This document shows, piece by piece, positions 9,229 to 19,517 of a stretch of DNA of 64,000 nt. The position numbers and the translations under genes are program-made. This DNA is from Struthio camelus (lineage: Eukaryota > Chordata > Aves > Struthioniformes > Struthionidae). The notes below the pieces were generated by a model. That model worked only from the letters and a program-made list of their open reading frames with translations. It was not told the DNA's origin and did not search any database. Within the stretch, counting starts at the first letter, position 1. Every line of letters begins with the position of its first letter. The stretch spans positions 26,706,997-26,770,996 of the forward strand of contig NC_090953.1 in NCBI RefSeq assembly GCF_040807025.1, given 5' to 3'.

Positions 9229-9786
9229 CTGCCCCAAACTGCTCTGCAGCAGTGAGCGGGTGCCCTGTGCTGTGGCACCTGGCTCCCAGGGAGTTTGAGG
9301 GCCAGGCTGTGCTGGGGCATGTCCTTTCCACTCTGTGGACACCACGCAGTCAGGCACCAGAGGCCCCTGCAGCCAGTGCTGGAGAGGCCTTGAGAGACAT
9401 GGTGCCAGGGCGATGGCTGCAGCTCCCAGTGCCTGGTTGTCAGGCTGGCCTCTGGGATATGCTGATGCTGGAGGATGGTTTCACTCTCCCTCCGGCATCC
9501 CCATGGCGGGAGGGGAGAAAAGGAAGGGAGCAGTGTGAGGCATCCAGTGATGGTGGAGAGGAAATGTGTCAGGTGTATAAGAAGGAAGAGAAAGCAGAGA
9601 GCCCAGGAGTAGGAGTGGAAGGGGAAAGACTGCAAGGAAGCCATGGCCCAGCTGCGGCCTCCCCCCCCACCCCAGGTGTGAGGGTTTTGAGGTGATGAGG
9701 AAGAGCCTGGAGAGACTGTGAGAGGAGGAAATGTGTGTGCAAGGGGGCTGGAAGGAGGAGGCAGAGCCAGTTCATGAGCTGTGGGG

Positions 9787-9933
9787 AGCAGGAGGCACGC
9801 CTGGGTCCGCATGTGCTGGTGGTGCAATGGTGAGCGTAGCTGCCTTCCAAGCAGTGCAGGACAGGTTTTGTTCCCAGACAACACGGACAAAACGTTCTTC
9901 TTCCAGGTGCCTGCAGAGGCCCTTCCACCTCCT
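9787..9933 (+). repeat. Gly-tRNA duplication block, copy 2 (pseudogene)
   Basis: Direct partner of 3074-3219. The equivalent blocks in units 2-4 start near 25297, 40807 and 56320. Confidence 0.85.
9813..9885 (+). pseudogene. tRNA-Gly pseudogene, unit 1
   Basis: Decayed direct duplicate of the tRNA-Gly-TCC gene. The anticodon arm (TGCCTTCCAAGCA) is intact. The acceptor stem (GTGCTGG against ACAACAC) has two mismatches, one base is inserted before the T arm, the T stem no longer pairs, the B box has become GGTTTTGTTCCC, and the downstream T-run is gone. It is unlikely to be transcribed or to fold. Flanking DNA (9787-9933) matches that of the intact gene (3074-3219), most strongly just downstream. 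Confidence 0.9.
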
Positions 9934-11640
9934 TCAGGGAAGTTCCTGCTGGAACACAGCTCAGCTTTCTCCAGCAAGCTCTCATCCCCTGAGGGGAGCC
10001 ACTCCCCTTGTTGCAGCCTCCCTGCATGCACAGCCACGGTGGGGCACCCCACAGAGCCCAGGAGAGACAGGCCCCCTCCTCCTTCAGCAATGCCTGCCTT
10101 GGCAAAAGCACATGGAAGGCACTGAAGCGGCAGAGCTGCTGAGGGTGGAGGTTATCATGGCCAGGAGTCAAGCGCAGACCAGCTGCTTGGCAGGCAGCTG
10201 TGCTCATCTCAGGCACAGAAGTGCCCGCTGCCCCACAGCCTTCCTGCTGGCCCCAGTTCTGCCCCTGCTCTCCTCTTCCTGCCCGCCTCCAAAGCCAGCC
10301 TGGCTGGGGGCTGGGGAAGGGCAAGCTGGGCAGAACCTGGTGGGTCAGGAAGCACCACCTCCCCAGCTCCGCTGCCAGCAGGACGGCGTCCTGCGGTGGG
10401 CTCAGACCACCAGCCTTGGGGTGCCCTCTCTGCTGGTGCCACAGAGCTGCCCATGCGGGGCCTCTCAGGGCCACCTTTTCCTGCCTCAGAAATGTCCCAG
10501 CCCCCTGGATGCTCTGGGTGGGCGGGGGCAGTGTGTTAGGGCCGGGAGTGTAGATTAGGCACCATGGACAGCCCCCCCGCCTGGCTCTGGGTTTTCCTGT
10601 GTGGCCATCCCCTCCCCACACAGCTTGGGGTGCAAATGGAGCCTGTGGGCACATCTCCCTTCTTGCACTGTAAAGGAACACTGCCAAGGCCCCCTCCCCA
10701 CCTCCTGCCCCCGCCCACCCATGCGCGCGCGCACACACACACGCACACGCTTGCAGAGACTGTACAGGCAAGCTTGGCTCAACGAGAGCGATTATCACTA
10801 GCGACTCCTGAAACGGTGAGCCCTGCTATTACGGGATAAGGCCATGCTACGGCTGTGCCAGTCCCACAAGTAGCTGCTGCTGAAAGGGATGGCCACATGC
10901 CCCTCTGTCCCAATCCCACCTTGTCCCTCACGCTGGCTCTGACACTCTCCTGACAGGGAGCTGGTGTAGAGGGTGATGCTGGTTGGGAACCATTGATTTA
11001 CGTGGGGAGTTACTTTCTCCCGGTGCAGCTCCGTGAAGCTGCACTCATCATGGGCCCACATAAGCACCGGAGAAAGCACGAGGGAAGCAGAGAGAGGACA
11101 TGGCCAGAAACAGAGCGGCTTTCGCCTCTGCAGGGCGCTTTCCTGTCCAGCTGGCTTTTCTGCAGGGCCAAACACCGTGCGCTGGGTGAGCAAGCGAGTG
11201 AGCCACGCTTTCAGACAAGCCCTGACTTGCGCATGCACAAAATATGCTCTGCTAGCCTCAAACATCTCCGCAAGCCGACAGGAAACTGAGGGCTTACTGA
11301 CCTCCTGCTGCCTCAGGATGTGGGTCTGGGTGCCCCCCTGGTTATGCAAGTGGGAGGCCACCGGACCCCTTGACACAGGCACCATGGTGGCAGGTCAGGG
11401 GCCAGCTCCGTTAGGCTCTCTGCAGCTGAATTTACAACAGCTGGAGCACTGCAGGCCACTCTGCAGAACCAAGAAATGGAGGGGAACAGCTTCCAAGAAG
11501 TGGCTTTTTGTGTGGTATCTGTCACTGTTTTCCTGTACTGTAGACAAAACCAAGGTGGAAAGAAAGGGGCACCTTCAGAGCTTCTTTAAAAGCTTTTCAC
11601 CATTCAGACCCCGTGCTGCTCCAGCCTCTTAGAGGAGGAG
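9934..11640. other. unassigned GC-rich spacer after psi-Gly
   Basis: Contains the microsatellite at 10723-10750 but no recognisable gene. The long frames here, up to 409 codons on the minus strand, are treated as chance (see rejected list). Unit 4 lacks 11 bp at about 57477, lost between two CTGACA copies. Confidence 0.5.
10723..10750 (+). repeat. GC/AC alternating microsatellite, unit 1
   Basis: Pure alternating purine-pyrimidine tract: (GC)5 followed by an AC run with CG interruptions. Such tracts can adopt left-handed DNA. Its length is the same in all four units. Confidence 0.95.
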
Positions 11641-12260
11641 CCTGAGTGTCCGGGAGCAGCAAGCGCCGGCTGATCCCTAAGGGATGGGGAGCCGGGTGCG
11701 ATAACACGACTGGCTGGGCAAGGACCTTGCCTGCCAGGGTCCCTTCCCACCGCCACCAAGCCAGGCAAACAGGGCAGGCCTGGAGATGCTAGCGAGGCTC
11801 AGCAAAGAGTACAGATCACCAGGGAAGTTCACCTGGTGATGAGGCAGGTCCGAGGTCAAGCTGGGAAGTAAATCTGCAGCTCAGGGTCAGGGTCAGAATC
11901 GGGTCTGGCAAGGGTGGTGAGGGTCAGACGCAGTCCAGTGATCACCAGGCAGGTCCATGGTGAAAAGGCAGGTCTGAGGTCAGGCTGGGACGTCAGACCG
12001 CGGGTCAGTGTCCAGATCAATGGGGTCCATGGCTAGGCAGGGACATGGCCGTGACAGAGCCAGAGACTAGTACTCCCACAACATAGCGCAGCCAGAGGAA
12101 AGGCCTAGGGCTGAGCTTAAATGGGGCTCCTGGGCCCACAGGAAGAGGGTGCATGGTGGTGGGGGGGGGAGGTCCGAGCTGAGGCTGGTCAGGGCACTGA
12201 AGCCTATCAGTGCCCTCAGGGCTGTGACAGAGGGGGTCCCTCTCTCTGCTCAGCAGTGCC
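11641..12260. repeat. GGTCA-rich degenerate repeat region
   Basis: Many GGTCA and GGTCC motifs in loosely repeated text, such as CAGGTCCGAGGTCAAGCTGGG near 11846 and CAGGTCTGAGGTCAGGCTGGG near 11968, plus GGGTCAGGGTCAG near 11885. The minus strand has a TTTAAGCTCAGCCC TATA-like motif near 12112. It may be an old interspersed element that I could not name. It recurs in every unit. Confidence 0.45.
11815..11840. repeat. perfect 9-bp inverted repeat
   Basis: ATCACCAGG and CCTGGTGAT around an 8-bp spacer. ATCACCAGG recurs once more near 11960. The hairpin is conserved in all four units. Confidence 0.85.
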
Positions 12261-12769
12261 AGGAGCAGGCAGAAAGAGGGCCCAGCATAGCCCCGTGGTC
12301 TCATTGAACAGTCTCCCAAGGCCACCCTCCCACTGCTCTCCAAGAACCCAGAAACTCAGCGCAGTGACTCAGAAAAATCCAGCTCTGCCCTTGGAGAATA
12401 TAGGTGTCTTTCTCTCCCTGGGAATGGAGAGAAAAGTGTGACTTGGAGCTGTGATTTGATTTCAGCACACCTGAGCTCTGTATTCTTGCTCTGGACAAGC
12501 CAACATGCTGTCACGGTGCTCCTGAGTCATGGCAAGAGTACGCATGTCTTTCCCACTGGCAGGCGCCACACAGGCAAGTGTGGGACTCCGGATGGTGTAG
12601 CCCATAGAAGAGGGGTTTGCTCTGGGGTGCTCCCCAGGAGTTAGCGAACCCCAGGTGCACCATGGCTGTGGGGTTGCTGCACCCTGGGGGCACACCCTCT
12701 AACCACCCCATGATTGACAAGACCACATGAAGGAGAAGTGACACCGCAGACCCACACCACAAACATCTA
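12261..12769. other. unassigned spacer before the LTR-like block
   Basis: No recognisable gene or element. A few private substitutions occur in units 3 and 4 (for example near 43356 and 59079). Confidence 0.5.
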
Positions 12770-13290
12770 GGGGCTGTGGAGCCATCCCCCACAGAACGAC
12801 CTGTTACTGGGCGTACCGTTACCAACAATTGCTACCCATGCTGGGTACGAGGGCTGGGCTGGGCACGAGGTTACCTGTTGGTATGCACTCTGCTATTGAC
12901 TAGAGCCATACAGCTTTTGTATACCTGTGGGCTGGCGTTGTTTCGACTGGGTGTAAAAGAGAGGAAGCCCCATGGGTTTGTTGCGGACTTGGACCCATGG
13001 TCCGCTGGCCTGCAGACCCGAGGACCCACCCGTCAGTGGGGATGCCCCTAATGTCAACAGCGTGGTGAGGAGAATCCGGGGAAAACTGTACCGGAGGGGT
13101 GGCCCGTGAGGGGCGAGAGCGGTCACCGTACCACCGTGCACCCGTGATTTAACCGTACAGCTCTGATAAGTATATGTACTTTCAGTTCTGTTATATTTCT
13201 CGCTATACTACACTGCACTTTTAGCTTTGTTATAACCTCCCATCTCTAATAAATTCTCACCCTTGACAAATGACAATCTCCCCGGTTCAG
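12770..13290 (+). mobile_element. possible solo LTR-like fossil, unit 1
   Basis: A ~500-bp block whose base composition differs from its GC-rich surroundings. It has GTAAAAGAGAGG-like promoter text near 12952, an AT-richer stretch from ~13165, and AATAAA at 13248-13253 followed by a U5-like tail. The order resembles a retroviral LTR read on the plus strand. I see no internal retroviral genes and could not fix the ends or a target-site duplication, so family and limits are uncertain. It could instead be host-derived DNA. Confidence 0.3.
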
Positions 13291-13699
13291 CGCAGCTAAC
13301 TCGGGAATCCGAAAGAATCCCAGACACCCCTCTAGTGGCGCGTCACACCCACGCGCTTTGAAGGCTGATGAACTGAGAAGCCAAAGACTTTGCCCGCAAT
13401 GCCGCCCCATGGCCAGTTCCTGGGGAAGCAAGAGGGCTTCCTTCTGCCTTGGTTGGGGACTGGAGGGCTGCGTAGGGAGGGCTCTACCACAGTAACCCCC
13501 GGGGGGAGGCTGTGGCAGTCTGAAGGAGTGTGTGTGGGGGGGGAAGGGGCTGGGGAGTCAAAGAGAAAGGACAGGACATGAGCCAAGCGCTGAGCAACGA
13601 CTGAGCTCCAGTTCCTGTGGGGAAGAGGCTCACTTGCTGCCGTGGTGCAGAGGAGGGAGGAGAGTGCAGCGCTCTCTGGGAGCTGGGAATTCGTGGAAC

Positions 13700-13890
13700 G
13701 AGACAGACTGGAAGGGATCTCCGGAGGCCTCTAATTCAACTGCCCGCTCAAAGCAGGACTAGTGCCAAAGCTGGAGCCGGTCGCTCAGTGCCTGGCCCTG
13801 ACACATTTTGAATTTGCTCTCCACGGAAGGAGAGTCCAAACTTCTCTGGGCACCTGCTCCACACGGCTTCAATGCTCACTGAGTTAACGC
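13700..13890 (-). mobile_element. CR1 LINE 3' tail fragment E, unit 1
   Basis: Short reversed CR1 tail. The plus strand reads GACTGGAAGGGATCTCCGGA, then CTCAAAGCAGGACTAG, then TTTGAATTTGCTCTCC and CTCTGGGCACCTGCTCC. It lies directly beside the 5' end of CR1 copy A in the opposite orientation. Confidence 0.82.
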
Positions 13891-13934
13891 TGCAGTTAAC
13901 AACTGGCTGCACCGCTGGTGTTGGCAGCAGGGTT

Positions 13935-15889
13935 TTGGTTTCTATGACCGTGGGACCCTGTTTGAAGATCTGATGGAGAGAGCTGATGGAGAGAGCTGAT
14001 GGAGAGAGCTGGGATCCACCTCACCAAGTGGGGCATGCGTGTCTTTGCCAACAGGTTGACCAGCCTGGCAAGGAGGGCTTTAAACTAGGCAAGATGGGGG
14101 AAGGGGAGTGTTATAGAGACAGGATAGTCAGTAAAACACTGCTCAAGTCAGGATGCCTCCAGCGGGTGCATGCAGCCAGGGGCACAGCGCGGGACATGGC
14201 TATGGAGCATCCTCTTGCACCTCTCCTGAGAAGCCTGCATGCCCCATTTGGCTCTCTGAAATGCCTGTACACCAATGCACGCGGCATGGGGAATCAGCAG
14301 GAAGAATTAGAGATCTGTGTGCGGTTGCAGGGCCAGGATCTCGTTGCAGTTACAGAGACGTGGTGCGATAGCTCACGTGACTGGAATGCTGTCATGGATG
14401 GCTATGCACTTTTTAGGAAAGATGGCTATGCACTTTTTAGGAAAGACAGGCTAGGAAGGCGAGGTGCTGTGGAGTTACTCTTTATGTGAGGGAGCAACTA
14501 GAATGTCTGGAGCTCTGCCTCGGGGTGGATGAAGAGCAAGCTGAGAGCTTATGGGTAAGGATTAAAGGGCAGGCTAACATGGGTGACACTGTTGTGGGGG
14601 TTTACTACAGGCCACCTGATCAGGAAGAAGTAGTCAATGGGGCCTTCTACAGACAGCTGGAAGTAGCCTCACGATCAGAGGCCCTGGTTCTCCCGGGAGA
14701 CTTCAACCACCCTGACATCTGCTGGGAAGAGAGCACAGCTAGGCACAAACAGTCGAGGAGGGTCCTGCAGAGCACTGATGATAACTTCTTGACACAGGTG
14801 GTGGAGACGCCAACAAGGAGAGGTGTGCTGCTTGACCTTGTGCTAACAAACAAAGGAGGCCTGGTTGGATCTGTGAAGGCTGGGGGCAGCCTTGGCTGTA
14901 GTGGAGTTCAGGCTCCTACGAGGAGGAAGCAGGGCAATAAGTAATATAAGTCAGATCACAACCCTGGACTTCAGGAGAGCTAACTTTGGCCTCTTCAGGG
15001 ACCTCCTCAGGGGAATCTCATGGGGTAGGGCCCTAGCAGGAAGAGGGGTCCAGGAGAGCCGGTTAATATTCAAGCATCGTTTCCTCCAGGCTCAAGACGG
15101 GTGCATCCCTCTTGAGTAGGAAGTCCAGCAAAGTGGGCAGGAGACCTGCATGGATGAGCAAGGAGCTCCTGGCAGAACTCCAACAGAAGAAGGAAGTCTA
15201 CAGAATGTGGAAAAGGGGACAGGCCACTTGGGAGGAATACAGGGACGTTGTCAGAGTGTGCAGGGATGCGACGAGGAAGGCTAAGGCCCAGTTGGAATGA
15301 AATCTGGCAAGGGATGCCAAGGACAACCAGAAGGGCTTCTTCAACTACATCCTGGAGGTCCTCACTGAGCATGTGGAGGACAAGGAGGTGATCAGGAGTA
15401 GTCAGCACGGGTTCACCAAAGGGAAATCATGCTTGACCTTCTCTGATGGCCTGACTGGCTGGGTAGATGAGGGCAGAGCAGTGGATGCTGTCTCCCTGCA
15501 CTTCAGCAAGGCTTCTGACACTGTCTCCCATCACTTTCTCATAGGTAAACTCAGCAAGTGTGGATTGGATGAGTGGACAGTGAGGTGGCCTGAGGACCGG
15601 CTGGATGGCCGAGCTCAGAGGGTTGTGGTCAGTGGCACAGAGGCCTGTAGCTCGCGCTGTCCCGCAGGGGTCAGTCCTGGGTCCAGTCCTGTTCAACGTA
15701 TTCATCGATGACCTGGACGAAGGCACAGAGTGCACCCGCAGCAAGTTTGCTGAGGATACTAAACTGTGGGGGAGTGGCTGACACACCAGAAGGCAGTGCT
15801 GCCGTTCCGAGGGACCAGGACAGGCTGGAGAGCTGGGCGGAGAGGAACCTCCTGAAGTTCAACAAAGGCAAGGGCAGGGTCCTGCCATC
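13935..15889 (+). mobile_element. CR1 LINE copy A, endonuclease and partial RT, units 1/2
   Basis: Non-LTR retrotransposon of the CR1 clade, plus strand, truncated and inactive. Order: 5' leader with a small minisatellite; endonuclease with LYTNARGMGNQQEELE (~14266), AVTETW (catalytic Glu), GVYYRPP, GDFNHPDICWE and LDLVLTN; then a stretch with [14 protein letters not shown]; then RT with [24 protein letters not shown] and FAED in place of FADD. A 24-bp tandem duplication at 14397-14444 repeats DGYALFRK. Near 14900 the usual SDH motif, with the endonuclease catalytic His, is missing. Near 15348 the text jumps from KGFFNYI to LEVLTEHVEDKEV, losing by family comparison well over 100 RT residues. 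Several frame changes and a stop near 15298 confirm it is dead. The 3' end is lost. Confidence 0.95.
13971..14009 (+). repeat. 13-bp minisatellite, 3 copies, unit 1
   Basis: TGATGGAGAGAGC repeated three times inside the CR1 copy A 5' leader, next to GGGATCCACC. Confidence 0.95.
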
Positions 15890-16236
15890 AGGAAGCTGTG
15901 GATTTAGCTCCCTGAAGGGAAGGGAGAAACAGCTTTGTGCCCAGGACACCCACACTCTTGTGGGGGGACCTCTCTGTGGTCCACTGCCTGTGAACCACAG
16001 CAGTCTCTGCCCCTCGGGGGCACTTTTGGAGGCCTGGATGCTAAGAAAGCAAAGGAGAAGGTGGGAGAAGATGCTGAGAAAGCAAAGGAGAACGCAGGAG
16101 GAGCACAGACAAGGGGCTGAGGAGTGGCACAGCCACCAACCAGCCCTGGCCAGAGACCTGGAGCGCAGCACTGCGGGGAGTGCTGGTGCACGTGCCCAAA
16201 GTGAGAGGCCCCACCTCTCAGGGAGCGGGGTGGGGC

Positions 16237-16240
16237 AAAA
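16237..16240 (-). terminator. Pol III T4 terminator of iMet, unit 2
   Basis: Minus-strand TTTT, same spacing as in unit 1. Confidence 0.85.
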
Positions 16241-16246
16241 GGGCCA

Positions 16247-16318
16247 TAGCAGAGGATGGTTTCGATCCATCGACCTCTGGGTTATGGGCCCAGCACGCTT
16301 CCGCTGCGCCACTCTGCT
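16247..16318 (-). tRNA. tRNA-iMet-CAT: initiator tRNA-Met (CAT), unit 2
   Basis: Same sequence as the unit 1 gene, with the same T4 terminator distance. It lies about 350 bp past the 3' end of the truncated CR1 that spans the unit 1/unit 2 edge. Confidence 0.98.
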
Positions 16319-18027
16319 CCCCCCAGCAGCTTTGTGGGGAGATGGCAGGGCCCTCCCTGCCACTCCCAGGCACTGACCGTGCCAGCTCTTGGGCTCGGGG
16401 GGTTGCCGTTCCTCCTGCCTGGGCCTGGTCCCACGGAGGAAAAAAGTCTCCCCCGGGAAGCCCCAAGGCCGTGGGCCCGGGCTGAAGCCGCCTTGGTTTG
16501 CCCTTATGACGCCATCTCCTGCCTGGCACAGACCCAGGGGAAAGCGGGGAGTTTGTGTTTGCCCAACTGAGCTGCCTCTGCAGGGGAGGACAGAAACCCC
16601 AGAGCCAGGGGGCAGCCTGCCTGCCTGCATTGTGCTGGGAGCGCTTGCTTCCCAACGAGTGGATGAGTGTCTGATGCTCTCCTAGCCAGGAAAAGGCTCC
16701 CCTCCACCTGGAGTCACGTGCCTCTCCTGCACACAGTGCTTTCCTTGTGCAGGCTTGGTGAGCCCTGGGAGCCCCCGGTGGCTTTCTGCCCTGGAGAGGC
16801 AGGTTCCACCTCTGCTGGTGACCTGCTGCTGACACACTTCCTCAGAGCCGCTGCCCAGGCCAAGCCTGAAGAGCTGCGCTAGAGTGACCCCTGAGCCCAA
16901 TGGATGCTCTCTTGCTGCCATCCCAAGGACGTTTTGGGCACCTCCATTTCAGTCCGCAGCAAGGGAAGGAGGAAGCCCCAAACCAAGTCAACCCTGCTGG
17001 CCCCTTGCTGCCCCACATGACTGTGTTGTGGCAGGGCACCCTGCCAAGGGGGAAAGCCCCATCACCTGGAAGGACTCAGGGACTGGCTCTGTCTCTTGCA
17101 AACTGCCCTGTGCTCACCAAAGACAGCAGCTGCGGTGCTTTAGTGCAAACCAGTGCTGGAGGAAGTAGGAGCAGGGAGGGCAGAGGAAGGCAGGAGTTAA
17201 GTGATGTTAGGAAGGAACTGGTGCAGGCTAGAGCAATGATTCCCAGGTGCTTTCCTGGCAGTGCCCTCTTTCCCAGGGCCCTGGACTTCTCTGCCTTGAC
17301 AAAGCTCTGCTTCAGATGTGCCTTCCAGGCCCACCTGCCGTGCAGGCGTGTCAGGGCTCCTTGGCCTTGCTGGTGAGCTGACTGGCAGCTGTGTCCAACG
17401 CGGTGTCCCCACAGCTGTGTTCAACACGGTGTCCAGGCTCTCTGGCCTGGGGCCCAGAGGTGCGCCCCCTCCCCACGGAGCCCATAGTCTTCCTGGGTGG
17501 GAAGGAAACCCAGGCCTCCTGCATGTGCAGGAACCAGAGGAGCGCAGAGCTGGGCACTGCTTCCTCTCAGGCTGACGCAAGGGGAAGGAAAAATATCACT
17601 GTGGATGCCTGTTCCTGCATAGCAGCAGGGAAATACGACTGTAAGGAGTATAATTACCCCAGAATGTCTTTGTCCAGGATTTCCCCAGCTCTGCTTCCTC
17701 CCCAGGGCTGGGCATCTGGTGGCACCTTCTGTCCAGTCCGCCTCACTCCACAGCAGGCACTGGGAGGTAAGTGAGACACTTCCCCTGGAGTCCCAGGTGT
17801 AGTGCCTCTGTTGGGGTGTATTGCAGCCCTCATGTTCCTGATTGCTGTCCATGTCTGAATGTGCTCGTCTGTGGGTCTGTGCGTGCCCAGCTGTGGTGTG
17901 TCCAAAGAGTGCAAAGGAGAACTCCCCCCCCCCCATCCCCCTAGTGCAGCCTGGCCCTGGAACTCGCAGCAGGCCGGACGACATTGCACAGGGCACGTGA
18001 TCACTGCTGCTGAGAGGTTTGGGGCAG

Positions 18028-18109
18028 GAAGCTGTGGCCGAGTGGGGAAGGCGATGGACGTGAAACGCATGGGGGTTTCCCTGCGCAGGTTCGAATCCTG
18101 CCAACTATG
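18028..18109 (+). pseudogene. tRNA-Ser-like pseudogene, unit 2
   Basis: As in unit 1 but with C before GTGAAA. With this base, CGT and ACG can pair around a GAA triloop, giving an altered hairpin in place of the normal anticodon arm. Promoter boxes and downstream TTTT are kept. Confidence 0.85.
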
Positions 18110-18609
18110 GGGCACCTGTCCCCTTTTGGGCTGCCTGGAGCGACCAGGCTCCAGCCCTGGACAAAGCCTCACAGCCACAGTCCCTCCAGCTGAACAGCGT
18201 GCCCGGTGAACCCTCCATCCCTCTAGTCACCCTCAGCTTCCCCCCAGAGTCGCCAGGGCGCGTGCAAACCCCCTCTCTCCTTTCCCAGCCACACAGGCTC
18301 ACACCTTTCCTGACAGAGACATGCTCTCCTCTGGGGACGGATGGATTTTCTTCTCAGGGGCATGTTTTTCCCACGGGGCCAGAGCTGAGATGCACGTGCT
18401 TCTGTGATGGGAAGGGAGGCGTCCTATGTGGAAACTTCTGCAAGTTTTTGCAGCATCAGGAGAAGAGGCAGGGGCAGGGCAATGCTGCTTCCTATTCTTT
18501 TTCCTTCTGCTGCATCTTTCTCCCCTCTCAGACTCCCGGGATAGTCTTGAAAGCTCAGCGAGGGTCAGAGAGTGCCTGGGACGAGCAGGAGGCGGGCATA
18601 GGTCTGCAT

Positions 18610-18681
18610 GCGTTGGTGGTATAGTGGTGAGCATAGCTGCCTTCCAAGCAGTTGACCCGGGTTCGATTCCCGGCCAACGCA
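18610..18681 (+). tRNA. tRNA-Gly-TCC: tRNA-Gly (TCC), unit 2
   Basis: Identical to the unit 1 gene; flanks and terminator are kept. Confidence 0.98.
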
Positions 18682-18688
18682 CGCACGC

Positions 18689-18692
18689 TTTT
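18689..18692 (+). terminator. Pol III T4 terminator of tRNA-Gly, unit 2
   Basis: TTTT, same spacing as unit 1. Confidence 0.85.
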
Positions 18693-18805
18693 CTTCTCCC
18701 AGGCGCCTGCAGAGGCCCTTCCACCTCCTGCCAGAAAAGAGCCCAGGCAGGGCTGCATGCACAGGCAGGGTGAGGCACCTTGACCTTCTCTGTGGCCTTT
18801 TGCTG

Positions 18806-19040
18806 TGCTCACTCCAGTGTGGCCTTGTCTCTCTCGTACCGGGAAGCCCAGAAATGGACACAGCACTCCAGATGTGCTCTCACCAGTGCTGAGCAGAGGG
18901 GAAGGATCACACCTCCCTCAGCCTGCTGGCAACGCTCTTCCTAACGCAGCCCAGGATGCTGCCAGCCGCCTTTGCTGCAAGGGCACGTTGCTGCCTCAAG
19001 TGCTGAAGGCCTTCCGGGACACAACAGCTCTGCTCTGAAA
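18806..19040 (-). mobile_element. CR1 LINE 3' fragment C, unit 2
   Basis: Same fragment; shares with unit 3 the reading GGGCACGTTG where units 1 and 4 have GGGCTCGTTG. Confidence 0.85.
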
Positions 19041-19517
19041 TAAGTGCCCGTGAGATACCAAGCTCCTGGGGAGCTGACAGAGCCCCTAACTGCTGGAACC
19101 AGAAACATGACGGCACCAGTGGAGTCCCTGCAAGGGCACCTGGCATGCAGATGCCCAGGGGCTCCTGCAGAGGGAGGAAGGACACTTTGAAGAGCCCTGT
19201 TCACTTGCTGCCAGGTGCGGACTGGCCCGAGAGGGAAGGCAGAGGCAACAGCCCTGAGTCCGCAGAAGAGCTCCACCTACTGCAAAGATGGTGTAACTCG
19301 AGCAGCAGTCCCTGCTGGGAGATGTGGGTGGTACAGCTTTGGGAAGAGTAATGCATGAACTGGGGGACTGAACAGTGACACGGGATGTGGCTTGGTGTTT
19401 GGCTGCATGCTTGTAAGTACGAGGCCTTGGTTTGCTCCTGAGCAGCCCCGGTGCTTCTTGCCTCCAGTGCCTCCTGTAAGTAACCACCTGTCTTAGCAAA
19501 AAGAGACAAGGCCCGGA

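Larger units (their letters stand above)
9093..9358 (-). repeat. Ser-tRNA duplication block, arm 2 (holds intact Ser-AGA)
   Basis: Inverted partner of 2374-2650, about 6.4 kb away. The same arm lies near 24603-24868, 40113-40378 and 55626-55891. Confidence 0.85.
1..15509 (+). repeat. tRNA macrosatellite, unit 1 (15509 bp)
   Basis: First complete copy of a head-to-tail tandem unit. The first bases of the window recur at 15510, 31020, 46530 and 62004, and the same features follow in the same order each time. Contents: iMet, psi-Ser, Gly, Cys, Ser and psi-Gly tRNA loci, five CR1 fragments, a microsatellite and an LTR-like block. This copy has the most private single-base differences, for example inside psi-Ser. 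Length differences from unit 2 are one C fewer in the C-run near 2415, one A fewer near 5278 and one G more in the G-run near 8971. The unit edge is a phasing choice, not a biological junction. Confidence 0.98.

Noticed and set aside
9813-9885. A second functional tRNA-Gly
   Set aside because: The anticodon arm is intact, but the T stem, the B box, two acceptor pairs and the terminator are lost.
9225-10052. 275-codon open frame on the minus strand after tRNA-Ser
   Set aside because: It covers the tRNA-Gly pseudogene region and lacks any familiar motif; it overlaps the opposite-strand frame at 9731-10558.
9731-10558. 275-codon open frame on the plus strand
   Set aside because: It overlaps the tRNA-Gly pseudogene and mirrors an equally open frame on the other strand; low-stop GC-rich DNA explains both.
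9569-10798. 409-codon open frame on the minus strand
   Set aside because: It runs antisense through the tRNA-Gly pseudogene, has no recognisable domain, is rich in Pro, Cys, Trp and Ser as expected from GC-rich DNA read in a stop-poor frame, and is broken by a stop in unit 2 (near 25816) while the surroundings are unchanged.
11880-11900. Interstitial telomere repeat
   Set aside because: The motif is GGGTCA, not TTAGGG, and only about three loose copies are present.
13935-15889. Active CR1 element or a host gene with endonuclease/RT domains
   Set aside because: Several frame changes, a missing SDH motif, a large RT gap, FAED in place of FADD and a missing 3' end rule out activity.
15671-16630. 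319-codon open frame on the minus strand, seen at each unit junction
   Set aside because: It is antisense to CR1 copy A and then reads straight through the iMet tRNA gene; no domain is seen.
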